In this document: positions 49,777 to 59,628 of the stretch, piece by piece | Numbering within the stretch: the stretch's first letter is position 1 | How the letters are laid out: every line of letters starts with the position of its first letter | From: an uncultured Algibacter sp. | GTDB taxonomy: Bacteria > Bacteroidota > Bacteroidia > Flavobacteriales > Flavobacteriaceae | DNA length: 64,000 bases | Reading direction: 5' to 3' | Assembly (NCBI RefSeq): GCF_947487605.1 | Contig: NZ_CANKXK010000003.1 | Span: 124,001 to 188,000 of the forward strand | Program-made: the position numbers and the translations under genes | The notes under the pieces: generated by a model | Seen by the model: only the letters and a program-made list of their open reading frames with translations | Databases searched by the model: none | Told to the model about the DNA's origin: nothing

Positions 49777-52700
49777 CTAATTCAACTTAAACCGAACATC
49801 TTGAGCCTCCAACTCACTCAACAACTCCTGTGAGACCTTAACTTTTTGCCTTCTACTAGGCATAGTTAATTTCATTTTTTCCTTGGTATCATACACCAAA
49901 AAATTCAGCGCTTGGTTTCCAGGATGCATGTGCAACAACTCTTTTAAGGCTATTATTTTTTGTTCACTCAAATCTTTAATATCAACCTGTATAGAAAGCT
50001 TTTTGGCATACTGCTCCATCACATCATGCAGCAACTGGAAATTATTAAACTGTAATCGTGGGTCGCTCTTCTTCCCAGTATCTTTATTTGTCCAACCTTC
50101 ACGCACAAAGCTTTTTACAAACACAAAATTGTTCTGTAATAAAAAGTGTCTGAACTTCAAATATTCTTCGCCAAAAATTCTAAACTCATAACTATCCGTA
50201 TAATCTTCAATAGTAAATAATGCCCATCCTTTTCCTTGTTTACTTACACGGTGTTGCACATCGGTAACTACACCACCAAACACCAATTCGCGATTTACAT
50301 AAGGCTCTAAATTATTAAACATACCAACCGTAGCGTTACAAAAGGTTTTCATTTCGGTTTTAAAATCATCCAACGGATGTCCAGAAATATAAACCCCAAC
50401 AACCTCCCGTTCTTTACTCAAAGTCTTCATCGTACCCCACTCTTCACATGGTGGCACTTCGGGTTCAGAAAATTGCACACTACTCTGCTCTCCAAACATA
50501 TCTATTTGTGCAGAATTCTTATTCTCTTTATACTTTTGGGCAAACTTAATCGCTTTTTCTAAAAAGGTAATCCCATCACCATCATCATGAAAATACTGCG
50601 CACGATGTATATCTCCAAAACCATCAAAACCACCTGCATAAGCTAAATTTTCAAAAGCTTTTTTATTGGCAGCCCGTAAATCAATTCGCTTTGCAAAATC
50701 GAAAATAGAATTGTAGTGCCCATCCTCTTTACGGTTCTCTACAATCGTCATTACCGCACCATGACCAACACCTTTTATGGCGCCCATACCAAAACGTACC
50801 GCACCATCTTTATTCACCGAAAACTTGTAGTAACTTTCATTTACATCTGGCCCTAAAACATCCAACTTCATACGCTTACATTCTTCCATAAAGAATGTCA
50901 CTTGTTTGATATCGTTCATATTGTTAGACAATACTGCAGCCATATATTCCGCAGGGTAATGTGCTTTTAAATACGCGGTTTGGTAAGCAATCCACGCGTA
51001 ACATGTGGAGTGCGATTTATTAAAGGCGTAACTCGCAAAAGCCTCCCAATCTTTCCAAACCTTCTCCAAAATTTTAGCATCATGACCATTTGCACTGGCT
51101 TGCTCGATAAACTTAGGTTTCATTTTATCAAGTACAGCAATTTGCTTTTTACCCATCGCTTTACGAAGTACATCGGCTTCACCTTTAGTAAAACCTGCTA
51201 AACTTTGAGACAGTAACATCACTTGCTCTTGATAGACCGTAATACCATAGGTTTCTTTTAAGTACTCTTCCATGGCTGGTAAATCATACTCAATCTCTTC
51301 ATCACCATGTTTTCTTCGAACGAAACTTGGAATATATTCCATTGGCCCTGGACGGTACAAGGCATTCATTGCAATTAAATCTTCAAAAACCGTTGGCTTT
51401 AAATCCCGAAGGTGTTTTTGCATCCCAGGCGATTCGTATTGGAATACACCAACAGTTTCTCCGCGTTGGAATAAAGCATACGTTTCTTCATCATCTAAAG
51501 GAAAACTTTCAGGGTCTAGTTGAATATCATGTTTTGCTTTTACAATTTTAACAGTGTCTTTGATTAAAGTTAAGGTCTTTAATCCCAAGAAATCCATTTT
51601 CAATAATCCAGCATCTTCTACTACCGAGTTATCAAACTGCGTGACGTACAAATCGGAATCTTTTGCTGTTGCAACAGGAACAAATTTGGTAATATCATCT
51701 GGAGTAATAATGACACCACAGGCATGAATTCCTGTATTTCTAACAGAACCTTCAAGCGTTCTGGCGAGGTTTACCGTTTCAGCTTGTAAATCACTACCAT
51801 CAGCAATATTTAAAAGTTCGTTAACTTTTTCTAAATCTTCAGCTCTAAACTTCTTACCTAATTCTTTTTCATCCAACCCAAAAATCTTTCCGAGTTTAGA
51901 CATGGTTGGGATTAATTTCGCAATCCTATCGGCATCAAACAATGGCAAATCTAGTACACGTGCTGTATCTCGAATTGACGATTTTGCAGCCATAGTACCA
52001 TACGTAATAATTTGCGCCACTTGATTACTTCCATATTTATCGATAACATATTGCATCACACGACCTCTACCTTCATCATCAAAATCAATATCAATATCGG
52101 GCATACTAATACGGTCTGGATTTAAGAAACGCTCAAAAAGCAAATCGTACTTTAAGGGGTCTATATTTGTAATCCAAAGGCAATACGCCGCCACCGAACC
52201 AGCAGCAGAACCTCTTCCAGGACCTACCGATACATCCATGTTTCTGGCTTCGCGAATAAAATCTTCAACAATCAAGAAATACCCCGGATAACCTGTATTT
52301 TCAATAACACTCAGCTCAAAATCGAGACGCTCTGTAACTTCTTCGGTAAGTGTTTCACCATAACGTTTTTTAGCACCTTCATACACCAAATGTTTTAAAT
52401 AAGCATTTTCTCCACGCTTGCCTCCATCAATTGCATCTTCTTCATGCTTAAACTCTTCTGGAATATCAAAAGCAGGTAATAATACATCACGAGCTAATTG
52501 AAATGCTTCCACTTTATCAACCACTTCTTGAACATTTTTTATCGCTTCAGGGACATCCTGAAACAATGTCTTCATAGCTTCAGAAGACTTAAAATAATAT
52601 TCTTGATTTGGTAATCCGTAGCGATACCCCCTTCCTCTACCAATTGGTGTGGCTTGTTTTTCGCCATCTTTTACACACAATAAAATATCATGTGCATTAG

Positions 52701-54162
52701 CATCTTCTTGATTTCTATAGTAAGTGTTATTTGATGCAACCAGCTTAACCTCATGCTTTCTCGCCAATTTAATCAAGATTGGATTAACACGATTTTCATC
52801 CTCTTGATTATGGCGCATCAACTCGACATACAAATCGTCTCCAAATTCATTTTTCCACCAAAGCAAAGCTTCTTCAGCTTGATTTTCGCCAATATTTAAT
52901 ACTTTACTTGGGACTTCTCCATATAAATTCCCAGTCAGCACAATTAAATCTTCTTTATACTGCTGAATGAGTTTTTTATCAATTCTTGGCAAATAATAAA
53001 AGCCATCCACAAAGGCATGAGAGGATAATTTTGCCAAATTATGATAGCCATTTTTGTTTTTAGCCAGTAATACAATTTGATATCCGTTGTCTTTTCTAGA
53101 TTTATCTGCATGGTCTTCGCACACAAAAAACTCGCAACCTACAATGGGTTTTATCAATTTTGCATCTGTAGTTTCTCCTTTTTCTTCGGCTTCGGCTATT
53201 TTTGCTTTTACTCCACCGTTAAACTTATTTACTGCATTTACAAAATGAAAGGCACCCATCATGTTCGCGTGGTCGGTTAAAGCTACTGCAGGCATGTTAT
53301 GCTCGCCAGCTGCTGCAACAATATCTGAAACACTCATGGTGGATTGCAACACCGAAAACTGGGAGTGGTTATGCAAATGCACAAAATCAACATCAGCTAA
53401 ATCAGATACATTTTGTTGAATATCTTCTGATGAAATTCCAGATTTTGCTTTTTCAATACGCTCACGGATTTTGGCACTCTCCTTTTTAAGATTGATGTGC
53501 TTTAAACCAATAAACTGAATGGTATCGGGATTTTCTTTTTTGAAATTCTCAAAATAATCAGGGGCAACATCCAGCTGTTCTTTGGTGTATTCCCCTAAAC
53601 GCACCAACTCGAAAAAACAACGTGTAGTTGCCTCAACATCGGCTGTTGCATTATGCGCTTCAGAAAACGGCACATTAAATAAAAACTCATGAAGTTCTGT
53701 TAATGTTGGTAATTTAAATTTACCATAACGTCCACCAGGAATTTGGCACAATCCAGCCGTATGCTCTGTACAAGTATCTAAAACAGGAAGTTCTTGTAAC
53801 ACGTTTTCAACATCACCACGCACAAATTCTGCCCCCATGATGTTTAAATCGAACTTCAAGTTTTGCCCAACAACAAATTTAGTTTTCCCTAAAGCTTCAT
53901 TAAATTTTTCTAAAACCTCAGCTAGAGGGACTCCTTGTTCTTGTGCTAATTCCGTAGAAATACCATGAATTTTTTCGGCATCATACGGAATATTAAAGCC
54001 TTCTGGTTTTACTAAATAATCCTGACTCTCAATACAATTCCCCATCTCATCGTGGAGTTGCCACGCGATTTGAATACACCTTGGCCAGTTATCAGTATCT
54101 GTAATTGGCGCATCCCAACGCTTTGGTAATCCTGTGGTTTCAGTATCGAAGATTAAATACAT
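49777..54162 (-). CDS. dnaE: DNA polymerase III alpha subunit with N-terminal 3'-5' exonuclease
   Basis: 1461 residues. Replicative polymerase. Residues 1 to about 190 are a DEDDh exonuclease: Exo I 'LIFDTETTGLP', Exo II 'VVGQNLKFDLNIMGAEF', Exo III 'EAHNATADVEATTRC'. Then a PHP domain ('FVHLHNHSQFSVLQSTMSVSDIVAAAGEHNMPAVALTDHANM'), palm with the catalytic triad region 'MPDIDIDFDDEGRGRV' (about residue 690), 'SVGPGRGSAAGSVAAYCL', fingers, and an OB-fold ('VFGGVVTDVQHRVSKQGKGWALFTIED'). Proofreading is therefore fused rather than supplied by a separate DnaQ. No neighbour is obviously cotranscribed. Confidence 0.95.
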   Translation of the reverse strand: MYLIFDTETTGLPKRWDAPITDTDNWPRCIQIAWQLHDEMGNCIESQDYLVKPEGFNIPYDAEKIHGISTELAQEQGVPLAEVLEKFNEALGKTKFVVGQNLKFDLNIMGAEFVRGDVENVLQELPVLDTCTEHTAGLCQIPGGRYGKFKLPTLTELHEFLFNVPFSEAHNATADVEATTRCFFELVRLGEYTKEQLDVAPDYFENFKKENPDTIQFIGLKHINLKKESAKIRERIEKAKSGISSEDIQQNVSDLADVDFVHLHNHSQFSVLQSTMSVSDIVAAAGEHNMPAVALTDHANMMGAFHFVNAVNKFNGGVKAKIAEAEEKGETTDAKLIKPIVGCEFFVCEDHADKSRKDNGYQIVLLAKNKNGYHNLAKLSSHAFVDGFYYLPRIDKKLIQQYKEDLIVLTGNLYGEVPSKVLNIGENQAEEALLWWKNEFGDDLYVELMRHNQEDENRVNPILIKLARKHEVKLVASNNTYYRNQEDANAHDILLCVKDGEKQATPIGRGRGYRYGLPNQEYYFKSSEAMKTLFQDVPEAIKNVQEVVDKVEAFQLARDVLLPAFDIPEEFKHEEDAIDGGKRGENAYLKHLVYEGAKKRYGETLTEEVTERLDFELSVIENTGYPGYFLIVEDFIREARNMDVSVGPGRGSAAGSVAAYCLWITNIDPLKYDLLFERFLNPDRISMPDIDIDFDDEGRGRVMQYVIDKYGSNQVAQIITYGTMAAKSSIRDTARVLDLPLFDADRIAKLIPTMSKLGKIFGLDEKELGKKFRAEDLEKVNELLNIADGSDLQAETVNLARTLEGSVRNTGIHACGVIITPDDITKFVPVATAKDSDLYVTQFDNSVVEDAGLLKMDFLGLKTLTLIKDTVKIVKAKHDIQLDPESFPLDDEETYALFQRGETVGVFQYESPGMQKHLRDLKPTVFEDLIAMNALYRPGPMEYIPSFVRRKHGDEEIEYDLPAMEEYLKETYGITVYQEQVMLLSQSLAGFTKGEADVLRKAMGKKQIAVLDKMKPKFIEQASANGHDAKILEKVWKDWEAFASYAFNKSHSTCYAWIAYQTAYLKAHYPAEYMAAVLSNNMNDIKQVTFFMEECKRMKLDVLGPDVNESYYKFSVNKDGAVRFGMGAIKGVGHGAVMTIVENRKEDGHYNSIFDFAKRIDLRAANKKAFENLAYAGGFDGFGDIHRAQYFHDDGDGITFLEKAIKFAQKYKENKNSAQIDMFGEQSSVQFSEPEVPPCEEWGTMKTLSKEREVVGVYISGHPLDDFKTEMKTFCNATVGMFNNLEPYVNRELVFGGVVTDVQHRVSKQGKGWALFTIEDYTDSYEFRIFGEEYLKFRHFLLQNNFVFVKSFVREGWTNKDTGKKSDPRLQFNNFQLLHDVMEQYAKKLSIQVDIKDLSEQKIIALKELLHMHPGNQALNFLVYDTKEKMKLTMPSRRQKVKVSQELLSELEAQDVRFKLN

Positions 54163-54329
54163 TTCGTAAGTTTATGTGTTGATTTGTTTATTCGTTTAGA
54201 ATAAAAACGAAATGTATAAAAATAGGCAGAATTTACACTTTTTTAAAATGAAGTTTTTAAGAGTTGTGAACAAATCTTTCATCTCTGTTTAAATAAATTA
54301 CACTAATTTAGAATATTAAAACTTTTTAT

Positions 54330-55391
54330 ATGAAATTCATATTACTCATGCTCGGTATTACTTCATGTTTATTCAACTGCTCTAACCCAAATACGACTTT
54401 GTATGTTGGAACCTACACCAATGGCGACAGTGAAGGGATTTATCAATTTCAATTTAATACCGAAACTGGAGAATTAAGTAATAAGCACTTAGCGGCAACT
54501 TCAGAAAACCCATCATTTTTAACTTATTCACCTGATAAAAAACATATTTATGCTGTAAATGAAAATGAAAATGGTGCTATTACATCTTTTAAAGTTGAAA
54601 AGGAAGGGAATTTAACTTCTTTAAACACAGTAAGCGTAAATGGTGCTCACCCTTGTCATGTTACTATTAATGATTCTGGAGATAAGATTGTTGTGTCAAA
54701 TTATACTGGTGGTAATGCCTCATTACATTCTGTACTAAATAGCGGGCTCTTGACTGAGGCGTTTCAAGTTTTAGACCACAATATAGATAGCATAGCTTCA
54801 CATGTTCATTCGGCTCAATTTTTTAAAAACGATTTATTTATTTCAGATTTGGGAAGAAACGCAGTTTATCAATACAAATTAAAAGATAATTTATACACCC
54901 TAAAGTCTCCAAGTATTATTGAAATTCAAGATAACCCAGGACCAAGACACTTTTCCATATCAAAAAACGGTGCGTTTATTTATATTATTAATGAATATGG
55001 AAGCTCAATAACTTCGGTTAAAAAAACTGACAATGGGTTTAAACAAATTGATTCGGACTCTACTTTAGATGAAAACTACAAAGGGAAAAACTTTTGTGCC
55101 GATATTCACTTATCTAAAGATGAGCGTTTTTTATACGGCTCTAATCGTGGAGAAAACTCCATTGTCGTTTTTAAAAGAAATACTGAAACGGGTACGATAG
55201 ATAAAATACAAAATATAAGTACTCATGGCGATTGGCCTCGAAACTTCACTTTAGATCCAACTGGTAAATTTATGTTAGTTGCTAACCAAAACAGTGCGAA
55301 TATTTCAGTCTTTAAAATAGACCCTAAAACGGGTAAGCTATCATTTCTGCATGCCATAGATTTACCAAGTCCTGTTTGCTTATTGTTCTAG
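54330..55391 (+). CDS. Lactonase/beta-propeller lipoprotein (Pgl-like)
   Basis: 353 residues. A lipoprotein signal with 'LFNC'. The mature part is a seven-bladed propeller: 'TLYVGTYTNGDSEGIYQFQFNTETGELS', 'NPSFLTYSPDKKHIYAVNE', 'GAHPCHVTINDSGDKIVVSNYTGGNASLHS', 'GPRHFSISKNGAFIYIINEYGSSI', 'LYGSNRGENSIVVFKRN', 'GDWPRNFTLDPTGKFMLVANQNSANISVF'. This is the Pgl/YbhE lactonase family. 6-phosphogluconolactonase activity is typical of cytosolic members; a lipid-anchored version may act on other lactones. Monocistronic. Confidence 0.88.
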   Translation: MKFILLMLGITSCLFNCSNPNTTLYVGTYTNGDSEGIYQFQFNTETGELSNKHLAATSENPSFLTYSPDKKHIYAVNENENGAITSFKVEKEGNLTSLNTVSVNGAHPCHVTINDSGDKIVVSNYTGGNASLHSVLNSGLLTEAFQVLDHNIDSIASHVHSAQFFKNDLFISDLGRNAVYQYKLKDNLYTLKSPSIIEIQDNPGPRHFSISKNGAFIYIINEYGSSITSVKKTDNGFKQIDSDSTLDENYKGKNFCADIHLSKDERFLYGSNRGENSIVVFKRNTETGTIDKIQNISTHGDWPRNFTLDPTGKFMLVANQNSANISVFKIDPKTGKLSFLHAIDLPSPVCLLF

Positions 55392-55471
55392 CCTTTAAAT
55401 CTACTGATTATCAGTGTTTAAAAAATAACATTTCAAAACAGAAAAAGGCTAAATAATTCAAAAAAATATAA

Positions 55472-55479
55472 TATATTTG
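55472..55479 (+). promoter_or_regulatory. Candidate -7 element (TATATTTG) of rpsP
   Basis: TATATTTG matches TAnnTTTG with GC after it; a leader of about 40 nt would follow. No clear -33 box. Confidence 0.45.
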
Positions 55480-55496
55480 CGCCCTCATTAATAACC

Positions 55497-55511
55497 GAGG
55501 TCGAGAACCTC
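55497..55511 (+). promoter_or_regulatory. Small leader hairpin before rpsP
   Basis: GAGGT cgaga ACCTC forms a 5-bp stem in the predicted leader, about 16 bp before the ATG. It may be a regulatory site for the ribosomal protein, but the stem is short. Confidence 0.35.
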
Positions 55512-55526
55512 AAATAATTAATTATT

Positions 55527-56030
55527 ATGCCAGTAAAAATTAGATTACAAAGACACGGTAAAAAAGGAAAACCTTACTACTGGATCGTTGCAGCAGATGC
55601 ACGTTCAAAAAGAGACGGTAAATACCTAGAAAAATTAGGTGCTTACAATCCAAACACAAATCCAGCAACAGTTGAATTAAATGTTGATGGTGCTGTAAAA
55701 TGGCTACAGAATGGTGCACAACCTACTGACACGGCTAAAAACTTATTATCTTACAAGGGTGCTTTATTAAAGAATCACCTAGCAGGAGGTGTTAAGAAAG
55801 GTGCTTTAACTGAAGAGCAAGCAGAAGCAAAGTTCACTGCTTGGTTAGAAGAAAAAGCAGCAAAAGTACAAGCTAAAGCTGATGGCTTATCTGATGCTGA
55901 AGCTAAAGCTAAAGCTGATGCACTAGCTGCTGAAAAAGCAGTTAACGAAGCAAGAATCGCTGCTGCTGCTCCTGTTATTGAAGAAACAGAGGAAGCTGCA
56001 GAAGTTGAAGCTTCAAACGAAGAAGAATAA
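55527..56030 (+). CDS. rpsP: 30S ribosomal protein S16 with C-terminal extension
   Basis: 167 residues. The first 80 or so match S16 ('[42 protein letters not shown]', 'VEDG'-like region, '[23 protein letters not shown]'). Bacterial S16 is often only about 80-90 residues. Here a further 75 residues rich in Ala, Glu and Lys follow ('[42 protein letters not shown]') and end in an acidic tail. Extended S16 forms occur in Bacteroidota. S16 helps 30S assembly; the extension's role is unknown. A bidirectional terminator follows. Confidence 0.96.
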   Translation: MPVKIRLQRHGKKGKPYYWIVAADARSKRDGKYLEKLGAYNPNTNPATVELNVDGAVKWLQNGAQPTDTAKNLLSYKGALLKNHLAGGVKKGALTEEQAEAKFTAWLEEKAAKVQAKADGLSDAEAKAKADALAAEKAVNEARIAAAAPVIEETEEAAEVEASNEEE

Positions 56031-56052
56031 AAAATACATTTTTATACTTTAC

Positions 56053-56087
56053 AAAAAAACTCCGATACTAAGTGTCGGAGTTTTTTT
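56053..56087. terminator. Bidirectional terminator between rpsP and bioB
   Basis: AAAAAAACTCCGATACtaaGTGTCGGAGTTTTTTT: a 10-bp stem (one G-T pair) with A and T runs; it serves rpsP (plus) and bioB (minus). Confidence 0.85.
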
Positions 56088-56112
56088 ATGCTATTTTGTA
56101 ATATCAAGTAAT

Positions 56113-57207
56113 TTACTTGACAGCTTTCGCTTTTTCTTTTGCCACTTCGTTACGTTCAATGGTATGTTCAGGTCGTGTCCATTTTGGTTTTTCTCCTAAA
56201 GCTTGATACTGCGAATCTTGAGCTTCAACTGTTTCTGGCTGCATTTTCTTTATAAATGGTTTTTGAGGATTTAATCCTAGCAACTCAAACATTTTCATGT
56301 CTTCATTTACATCGGGATTAGGCGTTGTTAATAATTTATCACCAGCAAAAATAGAATTGGCACCAGCAAAGAAACACATAGCCTGTCCTTCTCTTGTCAT
56401 TTGTGTTCTTCCTGCACTTAAACGTACTTGTGTTTCTGGCATCACAATTCTTGTGGTTGCTACCATACGAATCATATCCCAAATAGAAATTGGTTCTTGA
56501 TCTTCAAGAGGTGTTCCATCAACAGCCACTAATGCATTTATAGGTACCGATTCTGGTTGCGGATTCAAGGTTGATAAGGCTACTAGCATACCTGCTCTAT
56601 CTTCAACCTTTTCACCCATACCAATAATACCGCCACTACAAACAGTTACATTGGTTTTTCGCACATTATCAATGGTTTCTAAACGGTCTTCAAAACCACG
56701 TGTAGAAATGACTTCTTTATAATATTCTTCAGAGGAATCTAAATTATGGTTGTACGCGTATAAACCTGCTTCTGCTAAACGTTGTGCTTGGTTTTCAGTT
56801 ATCATACCCAATGTACAACATACTTCCATATCTAATTTATTAATGGTACGCACCATTTCTAAAACTTGATCAAACTCTTCGCCATCTTTCACATTCCGCC
56901 ATGCTGCACCCATACATACACGTGAACTCCCACTAGACTTTGCTCGTAAAGCCTGAGCTTTAACTTGTTGAACCGACATTAAATCATTGCCTTCTATATC
57001 GGTATGATAACGTGCTGCCTGGGGACAATACCCACAATCTTCTGGACAGCCACCTGTTTTTATAGACAACAATGTAGAGACTTGAACCGTATTTGGGTCG
57101 TGATGTAAACGATGCACAGAAGCAGCATCATAAAGTAACTCCATTAAAGGTTTATTATATATTTCTAGAATTTCTTCTTTAGTCCAATTGTGTTTTGTCT
57201 CGCTCAT
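56113..57207 (-). CDS. bioB: Biotin synthase (radical SAM)
   Basis: 364 residues. Inserts sulfur into dethiobiotin. Seen: the radical SAM cluster CxxxCxxC in 'SIKTGGCPEDCGYCPQAARYHTD', 'VCMGAAWRNVKDGEEFDQVLEMVRTI', and the [2Fe-2S] region Cys residues in 'MEVCCTLGMI' and 'VTVCSGGIIGMGE' with Arg in 'VRLSAGR'. The C-terminal 45 or so residues extend beyond the barrel. The gene is separated from the other bio genes by the flotillin/NfeD pair but lies on the same strand. A terminator hairpin precedes it, so it probably has its own promoter. Confidence 0.97.
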   Translation of the reverse strand: MSETKHNWTKEEILEIYNKPLMELLYDAASVHRLHHDPNTVQVSTLLSIKTGGCPEDCGYCPQAARYHTDIEGNDLMSVQQVKAQALRAKSSGSSRVCMGAAWRNVKDGEEFDQVLEMVRTINKLDMEVCCTLGMITENQAQRLAEAGLYAYNHNLDSSEEYYKEVISTRGFEDRLETIDNVRKTNVTVCSGGIIGMGEKVEDRAGMLVALSTLNPQPESVPINALVAVDGTPLEDQEPISIWDMIRMVATTRIVMPETQVRLSAGRTQMTREGQAMCFFAGANSIFAGDKLLTTPNPDVNEDMKMFELLGLNPQKPFIKKMQPETVEAQDSQYQALGEKPKWTRPEHTIERNEVAKEKAKAVK

Positions 57208-57231
57208 AAAATCGCAATTAATGTATTTTCA

Positions 57232-57264
57232 AAAGTAAAAAATTCCGCTGGTGTAGCGGAATTT
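57232..57264 (-). terminator. Terminator of the flotillin gene
   Basis: The minus strand reads AAATTCCGCT acacc AGCGGAATTT followed by TTTACTT: a 10-bp stem just 3' of the flotillin stop and upstream of bioB. Confidence 0.75.
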
Positions 57265-57287
57265 ATTTAAGTTTATTTATTTCAAAT

Positions 57288-58952
57288 TTAAGAATCTACG
57301 TCACCAGATTTAGGAGGTAGCTTTTTATTATTAGGCTTATTCAATTCTTTTTTATCTGAATTAGGTTTTTCCTCAGAGCTAACATCTTCAATTGAAACTA
57401 TGTCTTTCCCCTTTAAATACTCAGGCAATTGCATTCCTGCCATATTAAACATTTCTTGTAATGGCGGTACAGATTTATACATTCCAGACAGAAAGTTTGC
57501 TGTTGATGATTTTCCATCTTTTGTTCCTCCGTTATCCCAAACAGTAACTTTGTCTATCTTGATATTTTTAATAGCTTCAGCTTGTAATTTAACCAACTCA
57601 GGTAGCTTATCTGCTATTAATAATAGTGCTGCATTCTGCGTGTCGTCTCCTGCTGCTTTGACTATTTGATCAAAACCTGCTGCCTGCTTAGTTAGTACTT
57701 CAAAAATACCTTCCGCTTCTGCTTGTGCTTTCAATAAAATAGCATCTGCTTCACCTTTAGCTATTCTTCTGAGGTTTTCAGCTTCTGCTTCGGCATCAAT
57801 TTCAACTTTTCTCTTATCAATTTCAGCTGGCACAATTATATCTGCTAACTGAGATGAACGGACTCTTTCGGATCTAGCTACTTCGGCAAGTTTCTCGGCT
57901 GCATAAGCCTCTTCTAAAGCTTTTGCAGCTTGAACTTTTTCAGCCGCTATAGCACGCTTTTCTGCTTCAGCTTCTCTTTCTCTGCGCAGTGCATCAGACT
58001 CTGCTATAGATATCTTGGCAATATTTTCCCCATCAATAGCTCTTGCATTAGCTTCAGAAGTTTTAATTCTTTCATCTTTTAAAGCTTCTGCTTCTCCAAT
58101 TTTAGCTAAAGCTATGGCACTTGCAGTTTCCACCCTTTCTTGTTGACTTGCTTTAGCTTCTCCAATCTTGGCTTGCGCATTGGCTGCGGCTATCTGAGTC
58201 CTCTCATTTTGCATCGCATTGGCTTCTCCAATCTTAGCCTTAGCATGTAGTTCTGCTACTTGAGTTCTTTCATCTTGAACAGCATTAGCTTCACCAATAG
58301 ATCCATCTCTAGTTTTTTCTGCTACAGATTTACGTGCTGCATTAATAGCATGCGCAGCTGCTTCTTTACCCAAAGCTTCTATATAACCAGACTCATCAAC
58401 AATATCGGTAATATTTACATTGATAAGTTTTAAACCTACCTTCTTTAATTCTGACTCAACACTTTGCGAGATATTTGCTAAAAATTTATCTCTATCAGAA
58501 TTAATTTCTTCAATATCCATAGACGCCACCACTAAACGTAATTGACCAAATATAATTTCCTGAGCTAAATCTTGAATTTCATTTTGCCCTAAACCTAATA
58601 GTCTTTCTGCTGCATTTTGCATGATTCCAGGTTCTGTAGAAATACCAATGGTAAATCGTGATGGTACGTTTACACGGATGTTTTGCTTTGATAGAGCATT
58701 GACAAGATTGACTTCAATAGATATTGGGGTTAAATCAAGAAATTCATAATCTTGAATAACTGGCAAGATAAATGCTGCTCCACCATGGATACATTTGGCT
58801 GATTGACCTCCACCAACTTTACCATAAACTACTAAAATACGGTCTGATGGACAGCGTTTATAGCGCTTTATTAAAATAATTAAAAATAGGAATATAAATA
58901 ATACTCCAAAAATAAGAGCCATAGGAAATCCTAAATTAAAGCCCTCCTGCAT
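57288..58952 (-). CDS. Flotillin-family membrane scaffold protein
   Basis: About 554 residues from the ATG at 58952. An N-terminal membrane segment ('MALIFGVLFIFLFLIILIKRY') is followed by a PHB/SPFH domain ('DRILVVYGKVGGGQSAKCIHGGAAFILPVIQDYEFLDLTPISIEV', 'MQNAAERLLGLGQNEIQDLAQEIIFGQLR'), then a long coiled-coil flotillin tail with repeated 'AKIGEANA' units, and a Lys/Asn-rich end. Flotillins organise membrane microdomains. The start overlaps the NfeD-like gene, so both are translated together; the ORF-track start is 5 codons upstream and a later ATG (M16) is also possible. Confidence 0.92.
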   Translation of the reverse strand: MQEGFNLGFPMALIFGVLFIFLFLIILIKRYKRCPSDRILVVYGKVGGGQSAKCIHGGAAFILPVIQDYEFLDLTPISIEVNLVNALSKQNIRVNVPSRFTIGISTEPGIMQNAAERLLGLGQNEIQDLAQEIIFGQLRLVVASMDIEEINSDRDKFLANISQSVESELKKVGLKLINVNITDIVDESGYIEALGKEAAAHAINAARKSVAEKTRDGSIGEANAVQDERTQVAELHAKAKIGEANAMQNERTQIAAANAQAKIGEAKASQQERVETASAIALAKIGEAEALKDERIKTSEANARAIDGENIAKISIAESDALRREREAEAEKRAIAAEKVQAAKALEEAYAAEKLAEVARSERVRSSQLADIIVPAEIDKRKVEIDAEAEAENLRRIAKGEADAILLKAQAEAEGIFEVLTKQAAGFDQIVKAAGDDTQNAALLLIADKLPELVKLQAEAIKNIKIDKVTVWDNGGTKDGKSSTANFLSGMYKSVPPLQEMFNMAGMQLPEYLKGKDIVSIEDVSSEEKPNSDKKELNKPNNKKLPPKSGDVDS

Positions 58953-59568
58953 TATCAGTAATTTCATAAGTGTGTTGTTTTAATGGTTCTATTGGTTTTC
59001 TTGTTTGATCTACTATTAATATACCGTTACTAGTTACATCTACTACTTTTATGATGGTTCCAGATTTTAATTCAACTAAAGAATCTGTTAAAGCATCTAA
59101 TTCTCTTGATGTCCCCTGAACTCTAACAGTCACCTTTCCCATTTTTGAACGGCTTGCACCTATAGTGAGGTAAACTTCACCAATAGCTCCTAATGCATTT
59201 TTATAATTAAGAGTACCACTATCGCTTAATTTTGACATGAAGTAAAACATGGCAGACATAATAGCCATCATAACTAAACCGAAAAATGTAGAAATAATAA
59301 ATGTTAAAGGCTTAGAAATCCCTGCTTCTATACAAGCAATACCACTCCATCCAAAAATGGTAAAAAATCCAACAAGATTTTTAAAGGTTATAAACTGAAA
59401 TCCTATACCAGCATCACCTTCAATTTCTGAATCAACTCCTTCAAGTTCATCTGCATCTCCTCCTGTAAAGGCTAGTATAATTACAATAGTAAAAACTAGC
59501 GACCCGATAATGGCTATTAACCAGTAAATTTTCGACAATAAATCTAAACTAGAAAACCAATCTGACAT
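58936..59568 (-). CDS. NfeD-like/OB-fold membrane partner of flotillin
   Basis: 210 residues with about three membrane segments ('IYWLIAIIGSLVFTIVIILAF', 'FKNLVGFFTIFGWSGIACIEAG', 'FIISTFFGLVMMAIMSAMFYFM') and a C-terminal OB-fold ('NYKNALGAIGEVYLTIGASRSKMGKVTVRVQGTSRELDALTDSLVELKSGTIIKVVDVTSNGILIVDQ'). NfeD-type genes recur beside flotillin or slipin genes and their products bind them. It overlaps the flotillin start by about 16 bp and lies downstream of the ketoacyl synthase gene by 60 bp. Confidence 0.88.
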   Translation of the reverse strand: MSDWFSSLDLLSKIYWLIAIIGSLVFTIVIILAFTGGDADELEGVDSEIEGDAGIGFQFITFKNLVGFFTIFGWSGIACIEAGISKPLTFIISTFFGLVMMAIMSAMFYFMSKLSDSGTLNYKNALGAIGEVYLTIGASRSKMGKVTVRVQGTSRELDALTDSLVELKSGTIIKVVDVTSNGILIVDQTRKPIEPLKQHTYEITDNAGGL

Positions 59569-59628
59569 CGTTAAATTAATTAAAAATATGAGTTAATAAA
59601 TATACAATCTTTATAAAGTTTTACAATT

